Source: Paenibacillus pasadenensis
GTDB taxonomy: Bacteria; Bacillota; Bacilli; Paenibacillales; Paenibacillaceae
Assembly: GCF_023715725.1 (NCBI RefSeq)
Contig: NZ_JAMBOT010000016.1
Span: 33,655-97,654, forward strand
Length of the DNA stretch: 64,000 bases
Reading direction: 5' to 3'
A program made the position numbers and the translations under genes. The notes below the pieces were generated by a model, which ran no database searches, was not told where the DNA came from, and saw only the letters and a list, made by a program, of their open reading frames with translations. Below are positions 8,672 through 17,100 of the stretch, piece after piece; positions within the stretch are counted from its first letter, which is position 1, and each line of letters begins with the position of its first letter.

Positions 8672-8716
8672 CCTCGTCCCCTCCTAATAAGCTTGGCTTA
8701 TAAGGAGGGGACGAGG
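8672..8716 (+). promoter_or_regulatory. 45-nt near-perfect hairpin sequestering the yabP ribosome binding site
   Basis: Bases 8672-8692 and 8696-8716 are reverse complements over 21 positions with a single A/A mismatch, separated by the loop TTG. The 3' arm contains the yabP SD, AAGGAGG at 8702-8708, nine bases before ATG 8718. Any transcript that includes both arms should hide the SD completely. There is no U tract, so it is not a simple terminator. No SigE-type promoter could be assigned with confidence upstream. Confidence 0.8.
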
Positions 8717-8717
8717 C

Positions 8718-9002
8718 ATGAATGAAGCTACGAAGGGGCAGAAGCGGCAGGAAGTCAAAATGCTGAACCGCAAGCTTCTGGAGATAACCGGGGTGCTGAA
8801 TGTAGAAAGCTTTGATAATGAAGAGTTTCTGCTCGAAACCGAGCTTGGGTTTCTGGCGATTCGAGGCCAGAACCTGCATATGAAACATCTGAGCCTGGAA
8901 CAGGGACTTGTTGCGATTGAAGGGCTTGTCCATTCCCTCGCCTATTTGGACGGCTCGCAAACCGTTAAATCCAAAGGCCTGTTCGGGAAGATATTCAAGT
9001 GA
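8718..9002 (+). CDS. yabP: Sporulation protein YabP
   Basis: A 94-residue member of the YabP/YqfC family: NRKLLEITGVLNVESFDNEEFLLETELGFLAIRG is the family core, followed by LHMKHLSLEQGLVAIEG. In B. subtilis yabP and yabQ are SigE-controlled and needed for spore cortex formation, but the molecular role of YabP is not established. Its last codon overlaps the GTG start of yabQ, so the two are translationally coupled. The SD is embedded in the strong hairpin at 8672-8716, suggesting translational gating of this small operon. Confidence 0.93.
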   Translation: MNEATKGQKRQEVKMLNRKLLEITGVLNVESFDNEEFLLETELGFLAIRGQNLHMKHLSLEQGLVAIEGLVHSLAYLDGSQTVKSKGLFGKIFK

Positions 9003-9607
9003 CGCTGGAAACTCAAGGCTGGACGATGGCAATGCTGCTGCTGTCCGGCCTGATGATGGGTACAGTGTTTGACGGCTACCGCGTTGTGTCCCACGAGCTG
9101 CGGTTCCCCCGGTGGATTTTGCCGGTGCTGGATATCGCGTACTGGGTCGTCGCGGCGCTAGCTGTTTTCCGGGTTCTGTACGCCAGCAACGACGGCGAGG
9201 TGCGGGCGTATGTGTTCCTGGGTTTGCTGATTGGGATTTGCCTGCATTATCTGGCTTTTAGCGGGGCGGCAATCGCTCTGTTCCGATGGCTGATTGGAGC
9301 GGTGCGGGCGCTTATCGGATTTTTGATTCGACTGACGGACATGCTTATTATTCGGCCCTTGATCGCTTTATACCGAATCGTTCGCGTTTTGACAGGTTTT
9401 CTAGTTGCCTTTTCTATTTTCATCGTCCGAATTGTGTTACAATTGGTTCGTCCAATTTGGATTTTGTTACGCTGGATGTTAGGCCCGCTGCTCCGGCCGT
9501 TAGGCAGGCGGCTTCGTCAGATGTTCATCCGCTGGAAGGTGCAGGAGAAGTGGATGCGTTTGTCGAATGGGTTAATCCAGGCTTGGAAGCGGCTTAAACG
9601 CAAGTGA
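8999..9607 (+). CDS. yabQ: Spore cortex biosynthesis membrane protein YabQ
   Basis: A 202-residue protein with four to five hydrophobic segments in the N-terminal two thirds (TMAMLLLSGLMMGTVFDGYR, VLDIAYWVVAALAVFRVLYA, YVFLGLLIGICLHYLAFSG and a long segment near residues 120-160) and a basic C-terminus. The pattern LLSGLMMGTVFDGYRV is typical of the YabQ family, which in B. subtilis sits in the outer forespore membrane and is required for cortex synthesis. GTG 8999 overlaps the yabP stop. A GTG start is accepted because the family begins about here and no closer ATG fits. Confidence 0.9.
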   Translation: MTLETQGWTMAMLLLSGLMMGTVFDGYRVVSHELRFPRWILPVLDIAYWVVAALAVFRVLYASNDGEVRAYVFLGLLIGICLHYLAFSGAAIALFRWLIGAVRALIGFLIRLTDMLIIRPLIALYRIVRVLTGFLVAFSIFIVRIVLQLVRPIWILLRWMLGPLLRPLGRRLRQMFIRWKVQEKWMRLSNGLIQAWKRLKRK

Positions 9608-9666
9608 TTGGATATAACTCCGGTCCTTCAAGCCCTACCTTGAAAGAGACAGGAGGATTCACGTAG

Positions 9667-9960
9667 ATGATAAGTCCGACAACGACGGGTGCACGCAGAA
9701 GATTTAAGCTGTGGCTAGTGGCGATGACAGTCATTCTAGCGTGGGCGGGGTACACCTTGTTCTCTCAAATGGAACGGCAAGCCGAGACGGAGCAGAGGCT
9801 TTCTGTCGCTAAGGAACGGCTGGATGGAATGCAAAAGAAGAGCGAAGAGCTCAAAGCGCAAATGAAGCAGCTCAACGACCCCGAATACATTTCCCAGCTC
9901 GCCTCCAAAAAGCAGGGGCTCGTCAAACCCGGCGAAGAGCTGATTACTCCGTCGGAGTAA
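9667..9960 (+). CDS. divIC: Septum formation initiator DivIC
   Basis: A 97-residue bitopic protein: a short cytoplasmic N-terminus, one membrane segment (LWLVAMTVILAWAGYTLFSQM), then an extracytoplasmic coiled coil (residues about 37-70) and a conserved tail (DPEYISQLASKKQGLVKPGE). DivIC/FtsB proteins form the DivIB-DivIC-FtsL subcomplex that activates septal peptidoglycan synthesis. SD AGGAGG precedes ATG 9667. It follows yabQ by 59 bases, as in B. subtilis. Confidence 0.95.
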   Translation: MISPTTTGARRRFKLWLVAMTVILAWAGYTLFSQMERQAETEQRLSVAKERLDGMQKKSEELKAQMKQLNDPEYISQLASKKQGLVKPGEELITPSE

Positions 9961-9995
9961 GGCTCGGAAGGCTTAGCAGGCCGGGCATCCGTCTG

Positions 9996-10025
9996 TTGAC
10001 CTTGCTTTTAACGATACGGTATAAT
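9996..10025 (+). promoter_or_regulatory. SigA-type promoter for yabR
   Basis: TTGACC (9996-10001), an 18-base spacer and a perfect TATAAT (10020-10025), 90 bases upstream of the yabR start. Confidence 0.75.
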
Positions 10026-10115
10026 TAAGATTAAGCGTGCCCTCAATGCAGGGATTGGCATGGTAGCGGCAGTTAACATGCTTCGCACAACTTTTAGGGA
10101 GGAACATTTTATTTT

Positions 10116-10691
10116 ATGGCAATAGAAGTGGGCGCCAAATTACAGGGCAAAGTGACAGGCATTACACATTTTGGGGCATTCGTCGATCTGTCGGGGGGTG
10201 TCACTGGCCTCGTACACATTTCCGAGATTGCCGACAATTATGTGAAGGACGTCAAGGACCATCTGAAGCTGGAAGATGTCGTGACGGTTAAAGTCATCAA
10301 CATCGATCAAGGCGGCAAGATCGGTTTGTCCATCAAGCAAGCAATTGACCGCCCTGAAGGCAGCGCGCCTCCAGCGCGTGAGCGCTTCAACCGTGAAGGC
10401 GGAAGCGGCGGCGGCTTTGGCGGCGGTGGACGCGGCCCAGGCGGTCCAGGTGGAGGCCCACCGCGCGGTCCGGGTGGCGGCGGCTTCGGCGGCGGCGGAC
10501 GCGGCCCAGGTGGCGGCGGCGGTGGTGGCCGTCCGTTCAACAAGGGTGGCGGCGGCGGTCGCCCTGCATTCGGCAAGCCCTCTTTCGAGGATAAGATGTC
10601 CCGATTCCTAAAAGATAGCGAAGAACGGATCTCGTCTCTGAAGAAGAACACGGAAGGCAAGCGCGGCGGACGCGGCGCGAAGCGCGTGTAA
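10116..10691 (+). CDS. yabR: S1 RNA-binding protein (YabR type) with a glycine/arginine-rich insert
   Basis: Residues 1-75 are an S1 OB-fold domain (GAKLQGKVTGITHFGAFVDL, VKVINIDQGGKIGLSIKQA) as in B. subtilis YabR and the C-terminal domain of PNPase. Residues about 88-152 are almost only Gly, Arg, Pro and Phe in repeated GGGFGGGGRGPGG blocks, resembling RGG-box RNA-binding segments; the last 40 residues are basic (SLKKNTEGKRGGRGAKRV). At 191 residues it is well over the 128-130 usual for YabR, the difference being this insert. It probably binds RNA or the ribosome; the target is unknown. SD AGGGAGGA precedes ATG 10116. Confidence 0.88.
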   Translation: MAIEVGAKLQGKVTGITHFGAFVDLSGGVTGLVHISEIADNYVKDVKDHLKLEDVVTVKVINIDQGGKIGLSIKQAIDRPEGSAPPARERFNREGGSGGGFGGGGRGPGGPGGGPPRGPGGGGFGGGGRGPGGGGGGGRPFNKGGGGGRPAFGKPSFEDKMSRFLKDSEERISSLKKNTEGKRGGRGAKRV

Positions 10692-10710
10692 TTCCGATCG
10701 GCGGTAATGC

Positions 10711-10738
10711 AGCAGAGTCCTAACGGACTCTGCTTTTT
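10711..10738 (+). terminator. Rho-independent terminator after yabR
   Basis: GCAGAGTCC-taac-GGACTCTGC followed by TTTTT; perfect 9-bp stem. It separates yabR from the pilus locus. Confidence 0.9.
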
Positions 10739-10798
10739 GCATTTTACGGGATTCTAATCGCAGCCCTTTTCATAGAAAACTATCGGCATATCGCCTTA

Positions 10799-10824
10799 AC
10801 CAAGGTCTATAGACCTTGGTTTTT
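10799..10824. promoter_or_regulatory. 22-bp palindrome with trailing T run ahead of the pilus genes
   Basis: ACCAAGGTCTATAGACCTTG is the core of a perfect 22-bp palindrome (10799-10820) followed by TTTT. It could be a second terminator or an operator; its centre GGTCTATAGACC resembles the CTAAAGACC boxes at 10840 and 18647 and the site at 18464. Confidence 0.55.
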
Positions 10825-10839
10825 CGAGTTTGTTTATGT

Positions 10840-10876
10840 CTAAAGACCTAATAAAACTCCAAGTTTTGGTCGATAT
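10840..10876 (+). promoter_or_regulatory. Candidate promoter of the minor-pilin operon (motif shared with pilB)
   Basis: CTAAAGACCTAAT (10840-10852), 16 bases, then GTCGATAT (10869-10876), 37 bases before the first pilin start. The same arrangement with the same spacing lies upstream of pilB. The downstream element resembles the GCCGATAA -10 of SigD (flagellar sigma) promoters and the upstream CTAAT/CTAAA resembles its TAAA -35, one base further apart than the consensus. Assignment to SigD is inference. Confidence 0.5.
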
Positions 10877-10912
10877 ACAGAATAGGCAAGCAACAAGAAG
10901 GGAAGAGCGGAA

Positions 10913-11530
10913 ATGCAGCAGACAGGAGAGGGCGAGCAGGGGTTTACGCTGCTGGAAATAATGGCTTCTATCGTCATTTTATCCATTGTTGCGTTGACGC
11001 TGAGCGGTTTTTTTGTGCAGGCGATGTCCTACAGCAAGCAGAACCAGAACAAAACCATTGCCGTTCATCTGGCCCGCAACGCTCTGGCTTATATCCAGAA
11101 GGAAGCTTATGCTCCGCTGCATGATTATTTCACTGTGGCCGACGCAGGTGGAGGTTATCCGGCGCTGGAAGCAGCGCAATGCCGGCCATCCGGCGGCTGC
11201 GAGCGGTACTCAGAGTTTGTTGCCGACACGGCGACGCTGGCTCATGTGCTGAATCCTGAAATTAACGGTGTGGCCTATGCGGTCAAAATCACGTACCAGC
11301 CGGAGCTGGCCCCTTATTTGGAGCTTGACCCGGAGGAAAAGGAAGCATCAGCGTTAGCGGCAAGTCCAACTGCTGGTTCCATCGCGCCAGCTTCAGGCGG
11401 GGCGGCGGGTTCCTCGGCGCTTTCGGCTTATTTGATGGCGGTCCAGGTCGAAGTAAGCTCGGATACGGGCGGCCGCCGCTCCGAATCGGTGCGTGTGGAG
11501 GGGTATTTAACCGATGAAACGATTCGTTAA
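10913..11530 (+). CDS. Type IV pilus minor pilin, PilV/GspI-like
   Basis: A 205-residue prepilin: a ten-residue leader ending in Gly, cleavage site QG|FTLLE with Glu at +5, and a 20-residue hydrophobic helix (IMASIVILSIVALTLSGFFV). This is the class III prepilin signature cut by the peptidase encoded at 23898. A cysteine pair, C90 and C96 (C-RPSGG-C), lies in the globular domain; a Ser/Ala/Gly-rich loop follows near residues 140-170. It overlaps the next pilin gene by 17 bases. It probably belongs to the pilus tip or priming complex; exact equivalence to PilV is inferred from order and length. Confidence 0.85.
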   Translation: MQQTGEGEQGFTLLEIMASIVILSIVALTLSGFFVQAMSYSKQNQNKTIAVHLARNALAYIQKEAYAPLHDYFTVADAGGGYPALEAAQCRPSGGCERYSEFVADTATLAHVLNPEINGVAYAVKITYQPELAPYLELDPEEKEASALAASPTAGSIAPASGGAAGSSALSAYLMAVQVEVSSDTGGRRSESVRVEGYLTDETIR

Positions 11531-12062
11531 CCGTCTCCGCCGGGAAGAGGGCTATACGCTCATTGAGCTGATCGCGGCGCTCAGCTTGTTGTCGGTTGTA
11601 ATGGGAGTAATCTATGCCACAGTGTCGTTCGGTATGAATGCGTACGAGCGTGTTCAGGTGCAAAACGAGCTTCGCGAGGATGGAGATATGGTCATGAGCG
11701 CAATTATGGCTAGGCTGTATACGGTTGGTCCGAGCCGGATTGAGGCTGTTCCTGAGGGAGCAGATTTTGATCAGGGCATTCGGCTGTTTTTCAAGCAGCC
11801 TGGCCGTTCGGCGGAACAGTCGGAGGAGCTTGCCTTGCGGACCGATGAATCCGGGACCGGCTACTTGGAGTCCGGCGGACAGAGACTGGAGCTGGACTCC
11901 TCGCTTGTGTTAGACGGAGCGGATGGCTCCGCGATCCGGTTGACATGCGCTCAAGGCGGACAGGAATGCACGAGCGGCTTGCTGAGCATCCGGCTCCGGC
12001 TGCTGCAAACTTTCGGAGGACAGGAGTATACACTCGATGTGGAAAGCAAATTCGGGTTTTAG
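11514..12062 (+). CDS. Type IV pilus minor pilin, PilW/GspJ-like
   Basis: A 182-residue prepilin with leader MKRFVNRLRREEG and cleavage site G|YTLIE (Tyr instead of the usual Phe at +1, Glu at +5 kept), then a hydrophobic helix (LIAALSLLSVVMGVIYATV). The C-terminal half is beta-rich with a cysteine pair C145/C152 (C-AQGGQE-C). Overlap with both neighbours (17 and 26 bases) shows tight translational coupling. GspJ/PilW-like proteins sit at the pilus or pseudopilus tip. The name is assigned by position between a PilV-like and a PilX-like gene. Confidence 0.83.
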   Translation: MKRFVNRLRREEGYTLIELIAALSLLSVVMGVIYATVSFGMNAYERVQVQNELREDGDMVMSAIMARLYTVGPSRIEAVPEGADFDQGIRLFFKQPGRSAEQSEELALRTDESGTGYLESGGQRLELDSSLVLDGADGSAIRLTCAQGGQECTSGLLSIRLRLLQTFGGQEYTLDVESKFGF

Positions 12063-14112
12063 CCGTTTTTCCGAGAGCGTGGACGTGAAGGGGGATAAAG
12101 GCTCCTCCTTGCTGCTGGTCGTATTCCTCATTTTGCTGCTGTCGCTGCTTGGGGTCGCGGTGCTTGGCGCAAGTCTGGGCGGAGCGCTGCGAACCGAGCG
12201 AAGCGAGGAAAATGTCCAAAGCCTGCATCTGGCCCAAAAAGGGCTGGATGAGGCGGTGGCCGCAATTTACGACCGGTTCAACAACCGATCCATTGATCCA
12301 GAGTCGCTCGGGGACGAGCTGAAGAACTTTACAATCCGATTCAACGAGCAGCTGAACCGGGACATGAATACCGGAAGCAGCGGTTTGGATGCGGCGTCCC
12401 GGCCCTTTTACCAAGTAGTCAGCGTGCTTTGTGCGGATGAGGGCGAATGCGGTTCGCCGGTTGGGACGGGCAGCGGAGCGTACCAGTTTGCTCTGATTGT
12501 GACGGCGGAGGCCCAGGTAGACGGAGCGCTCAGACGGCTGCAGCAGGAAATTGTGCTGGATACCTACCCTGATTTTCTCAAGTATGCGTTTGGCTCCGAA
12601 GGCATGGTCACCGTGCACGGCGCGCCGTATTTCAGAGGCAATCTGTACGCGGGAGAAGGGTTGCTGCTAAGCGATACGGCGGAGTATGTGTACTTGGGCA
12701 AGCTGAGGACGCAGAAGACGCAGTTCATGTATTTGGATCCTTATGCCGGCACCGGAAGTGCCGCTCAAGAGGGCAGCGGCTTGCTCATTACAGGAGACGG
12801 CTCCAACATGCTGTATGGAAACGGGACGACTTATCCGGACGATGCCTCGGGATATACGGCTGTATATGACCGCAGTCTTGCTGCGGCAAGCGGCATTGAT
12901 GCGGACCGCACGCATGGCCTGGGAAGCCGGATTCGCGTGGAGCCTCCGCAAAAGTTCGTATCCATTGACGTAAGATCCAGCTTTTTGGATAAAGTCCGGG
13001 ACTCTATGGGCGCTCTCGCGGGCAAAAACGAACGCACGATCGTTGAATCCGTCTATTCCGCTGAAGGCGCTGCGGGGCTAGTTGCCAAGCTGAAAAATCA
13101 GTACGGGGCCTCGTATGAGCAGCTTGGCAGTCCGCCCGCGCTTACGGTGGAAGAGCCGGTGCTGCCGGATATTTTGCTGAACACTCCGCTGCCGGAAGAA
13201 AATGCGGGAGATGGAACCGTTCCGCCAAGCTCGCCGTCTGAATATGAGCTGGCAAAGTTCAACTATGAGCGGGAGCTGCAGGCTTACGAGGAGGCAAAGG
13301 CAGTTTATAATCTGGCCGTTGCGGACTTCGGCGTTAACCTTCGCTCAATTGGAGCTGCTGGGCGGAAAGGGTCGGCGCTTGTTGATGGGCCGCTCATTCT
13401 GAACGGCGATTTACCGGCGATTGATTTTGCCGTGAAAGGCAAGCATAACTGGCTCATCGTCAACGGCGATCTGGAGCTGTATGGTGCGCCGATTGGAGCG
13501 AAGCCGGCGGACGGAGAAGAAGAGCAGGATACAAGGGCGGCTGGACCGGTAAAGCTGCGGGGCAATATTCTTGTAACCGGCAATGTAACGCTGTCCGGGC
13601 AGGTTGATGTCGACGCGACGATGTACGTTCTCGGCCGCACGGATATTCGCGACGCCGCTCTGCGCGGCTTGCGAGCTGAAGGGAGCGCCGTCCGCAAGGA
13701 GATTGTGCTCATCGGCAGCGGCCCCATTGATATGTATCGGGTCGATTCCTTCCAGCGGGTGGAATCCGGCTACGGCACCGGCACTGCGGCGGACAGTCCG
13801 GTACTGGACGCTTTTCTTTACACCGATAGCTCTGCCAATCTTTATGGCGTAGGCAGCGCCTTCTGGATGAGAGGAGGATTTTTCTCCCGAGGCAATCTCA
13901 CCCTTAATGCTACAATGGGCACCACAACGGAGCTTGAGCCGACCTCTCAGCAGGGGGCCAGGCTGGGATTTGAAGATCAGGGAAGCATCGATAAGGAAAA
14001 AGCCCGTTTTATTATCGAGTTTAACAACTCCGTGTTCGGAAGCCAGAATGTGGCGCTGCCCCGGGTGAACCGGGTCAGATTGACGACAGGCCCGCTTAAG
14101 CTAGTAGATTAA
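12037..14112 (+). CDS. Large PilX-like pilus assembly protein
   Basis: A 691-residue protein starting with a short hydrophilic stretch, a long hydrophobic helix (SSLLLVVFLILLLSLLGVAV, residues 23-42) and an amphipathic continuation (QSLHLAQKGLDEAVAAIYDR), the PilX N-terminal pattern. There is no canonical G|FTLIE site. The rest is extracytoplasmic: a cysteine pair C132/C138 (C-ADEGE-C), a Pro/Glu-rich coiled region near 380-430 (ELAKFNYERELQAYEEAK) and a beta-rich C-terminal part (residues about 440-600, VKLRGNILVTGNVTLSGQVD), which reads like a right-handed beta-helix or polymer-forming bactofilin-like repeat. Much longer than Gram-negative PilX (about 170). It may be a tip adhesin carried on a minor-pilin complex. 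Confidence 0.78.
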   Translation: MWKANSGFSRFSESVDVKGDKGSSLLLVVFLILLLSLLGVAVLGASLGGALRTERSEENVQSLHLAQKGLDEAVAAIYDRFNNRSIDPESLGDELKNFTIRFNEQLNRDMNTGSSGLDAASRPFYQVVSVLCADEGECGSPVGTGSGAYQFALIVTAEAQVDGALRRLQQEIVLDTYPDFLKYAFGSEGMVTVHGAPYFRGNLYAGEGLLLSDTAEYVYLGKLRTQKTQFMYLDPYAGTGSAAQEGSGLLITGDGSNMLYGNGTTYPDDASGYTAVYDRSLAAASGIDADRTHGLGSRIRVEPPQKFVSIDVRSSFLDKVRDSMGALAGKNERTIVESVYSAEGAAGLVAKLKNQYGASYEQLGSPPALTVEEPVLPDILLNTPLPEENAGDGTVPPSSPSEYELAKFNYERELQAYEEAKAVYNLAVADFGVNLRSIGAAGRKGSALVDGPLILNGDLPAIDFAVKGKHNWLIVNGDLELYGAPIGAKPADGEEEQDTRAAGPVKLRGNILVTGNVTLSGQVDVDATMYVLGRTDIRDAALRGLRAEGSAVRKEIVLIGSGPIDMYRVDSFQRVESGYGTGTAADSPVLDAFLYTDSSANLYGVGSAFWMRGGFFSRGNLTLNATMGTTTELEPTSQQGARLGFEDQGSIDKEKARFIIEFNNSVFGSQNVALPRVNRVRLTTGPLKLVD

Positions 14113-14115
14113 CAG

Positions 14116-14173
14116 CAGCATGCCAAAGAGTCCCTAAGTCAGAACGCTGACTTAGGGACTCTTTGGCATGCTG
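14116..14173. terminator. Perfect 27-bp hairpin between convergent pilus genes
   Basis: Bases 14116-14142 and 14147-14173 are perfect reverse complements around the loop AACG. It lies between the stop of the PilX-like gene (+) and that of the DUF5057 gene (-), 26 bases before the latter. There is no U tract, but the position and stability fit a bidirectional terminator or a barrier to antisense transcription. Confidence 0.7.
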
Positions 14174-14199
14174 GCGTATATACGGGTTTATTCCTGAGC

Positions 14200-17100
14200 C
14201 TAATACCGGTCGCCCTCCGGAGCTTTTACAGTGACGCGAATCGTCCGTTTCAGCGTGCCGCCGGCGAGGGAATTCGCTCGGTATGAGGCGGTTATAATCG
14301 CCGTGCCCTGCTTTTTGGCCGTCAGCTTTCCGTCTGCATCGACCGCGGCGATGGACGGATTGCCGCTGCTCCAGCTGATGTGCGGAAGAACGTCTCCCGC
14401 GAGGGCGGAAGGTGAGATGCGCAGCCCGCTTTCGGTAAGCTTGAGCTGATCTCCCTGCCTCATTTCCAGCGCGGCGGGAAGGGTAAAATCAACAATCGTT
14501 ATCGGGCTGGAAACGACAGCGGTATAACTATCCGTCAGCTTTAAGGAGGCGGAAGCTTTGGCGGCTCCAGTTTCCAAAGCCGTAAACACAGCTTTTCCCG
14601 GCTGGCCCGCAAGTGCAGCGATGGAAGCCCGGGACGCCGGCGTTCCGGCTGTCCCCCAAGTTAATGCTCCCAGCCCTTTGTTATAGCCGTCCTTCCAGAC
14701 TGCTGTTACAGGAACAGGCTGGCCGGGAACGGCAAGTTCCGGCAGTCCGTGAAGGGCTAGAGCCGGGACAATAACGGCTGCTGAATGTTGGATGGTGAAC
14801 GTATATCCCGTATCCTTCATTGTCACAGTCGCCGATACAGTCGCCGTTCCGCCGCTGCCGTTCGGTTTGGAAGCTGTCAGCTGGCGGGAGCTCTGCGCAT
14901 CGCCGGAAAGCGAGCCAGAGCCGGAAACGGACCATTGCACCGAATGCCCGGGCGGAACGGCAGCGCCCCATTGCAGGCTCAGCGTTGTACTTTCTCCCGG
15001 AAGCAGCGGTTCAGTGCGGCCGGCTGTTAGCTGCGGCTTGGCAATGATGGAAACTTCCTTGCCCGTTTTGGCAATGGTGACCGCAGTACCTCCGGCTTTT
15101 AACGGCTGCGCGGCGGTAATGGCCACAGTTCCCTGGCCGGGCTTTTCCGTGTTCAAGGCGGTCATCTGGTTGTCGGACAGGGGGCGCAAACGGGAGGTAT
15201 CTCCGCTTTTTGGCTCCCAGCTCCATGTATAAGTCGGGGGCCTCGAGAGCGTTTCTACCGGCTGCGGCGCTCCCCATCCGCGCGTCCATGCCGCTTTATC
15301 ATCCCCGGCTACAATGACAGAGGGGCCGTTCAGCTGCAAATTAGGCTGGACAACCTCAAGCGTCAGCTCGGATGAAACATAGGTTTTGATTTCGGCCAGT
15401 CCGGTAGAGCTGGACACAGCTTGTACGTTCACGCTTGCTTTAATTGTATAGGTGCCGGGCTGCACCGGATAAAATCCGGCTGACCATTCCGTCTGCCCCG
15501 CTGTCCGCTGCAGCTCCACAATTCCTTCCTCGCCGGTGCGCTGCGGAGAGACTGACCAGACCGGCTGGGCATTGGACGGCAAACTTTCGCTGGACGGTTT
15601 AACGAGCAGTCCGTTAAGTCCGATCCGGCTTCCCAGCGTATAACTTCGTTTTTTATCGGCGGTATCAATGGACAGCCCCGGCTGAATGACCCGGACGAGC
15701 GTGCTGGCACTGAGCCCGCTAAGCTTGTCGGTAACGGTGACGGTTGAGCTGGCTCCCTGCTGCAGCCCCCGAATCATAATCCCGTCTTTGACAGGCTCTT
15801 GAAGGGCTACACCGGTTGTATTGCTGGAGCTCCACTCCAGGCCGATATCGGTTGCTTCTGCAGGCTCTTTATGAAGGAGCAGCTTATAGCTTTCACCAAA
15901 CGCGATTTCCACCTCTGGCGGAAGCGACAGGAGAGCAGGTTTAATAACGGCCTCCAGCGTCAGCGGATTAAAGTTCATTTTAGTCACGGCGGACAGTCCC
16001 AAATTGCGGAAGGAAAGTGCCGCAGCGTCCAGCTGAAGCTTGCCGAGCTCGGCTGCCTTGGCTATCAGGCTGAAGTTCACCGGCTCAGCGCGGTAAATGG
16101 AGTCCCCTGATTCCGAAGTATAGCGGATATCCGGCAGAATGCCGCTAATCGTGTAGCCGCCGGACAGAGAGCCGGACTTCGTAAAGCCCTCCGGCAAGGT
16201 GACGATATCCACATTTGGCGGCAGCTTTTCCGAAAAGGACGGGGAGGCGATCGTCATGCCGCCGGTCTGGGCGTTCAGTCCGGAAATCGGCTGAGGCCGG
16301 ACGGCGTAGTTCAGTTGGAACTCTTTGTCCTTCTCCACATAAACGCCTTTGAGCGTGCCGCTGGCGCTCCTTTCAACCTGCAATTGGGCAGCGACGGCCT
16401 TCACGCGCACCTCTACGCTTTCGGTGACGGACGCTCCTTGTTTATCGCTGGCCGTAAAACGGATGGTCAAATTGCCGCCGCCGGGAAGCGGATTTTCATA
16501 AGCTTCCGCCACCAGCGCTCCCGTTTGCAAATCAGCCGAATTGTACATCGTGCGAACGACGGATCTGCCGTCTGAATCTTTATACAAAAATTCAACCTTG
16601 GCGTTCAGCTTCCGGTCCTTGTAATCGGCGTCCTGAGCGGTAAAGCTGACCGGGATCTTTTGATAGGAAGGAATATCGTTGCCGGCCGCCTCCGAATAAG
16701 CTGCAGGCGAGTATACGGTCAGCTCCGGTTTATGGTTGGAGCCCATATAGGCGCGGTACATCGTATTGACAAAAAGCCTTTCCTCCCAATCCGGGAATCC
16801 GGCGCTGCCTCCGGTGAACACATGTCCGGTGCCGGAGTAAGTAACGTTTCCTTTGGAATAAGTGTAGTAATGGTTCCAGCTGTCGTTGTCGTCACGCGTG
16901 CCGCCCTTGATGTTGTACCACGGAATGACAGCCGGATCTTCGAGATCCAGCATGAAATATTGACTGTGCGTGCTGGCGACGGAAGGTGTCCCGGCATCCA
17001 AATTAAACGGGAAGCGCGTCAGCAAACCGTCGTTGATTTTGCCCACTAAGGTGGATGGCTTCGGCGCCTTCAGGCCGATGTTGGTCATAACGCCGGTCTG

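Noticed and set aside
10307..10660. Proline-rich minus-strand frame opposite yabR
   Set aside because: It is the complement of the glycine codons (GGC to GCC/CCG) in the yabR insert.
10840..10876. ComK box for competence control of the pilin operon
   Set aside because: AAAACTCCAAGTTTT has seven rather than five bases between A4 and T4 and lacks the paired second dyad.
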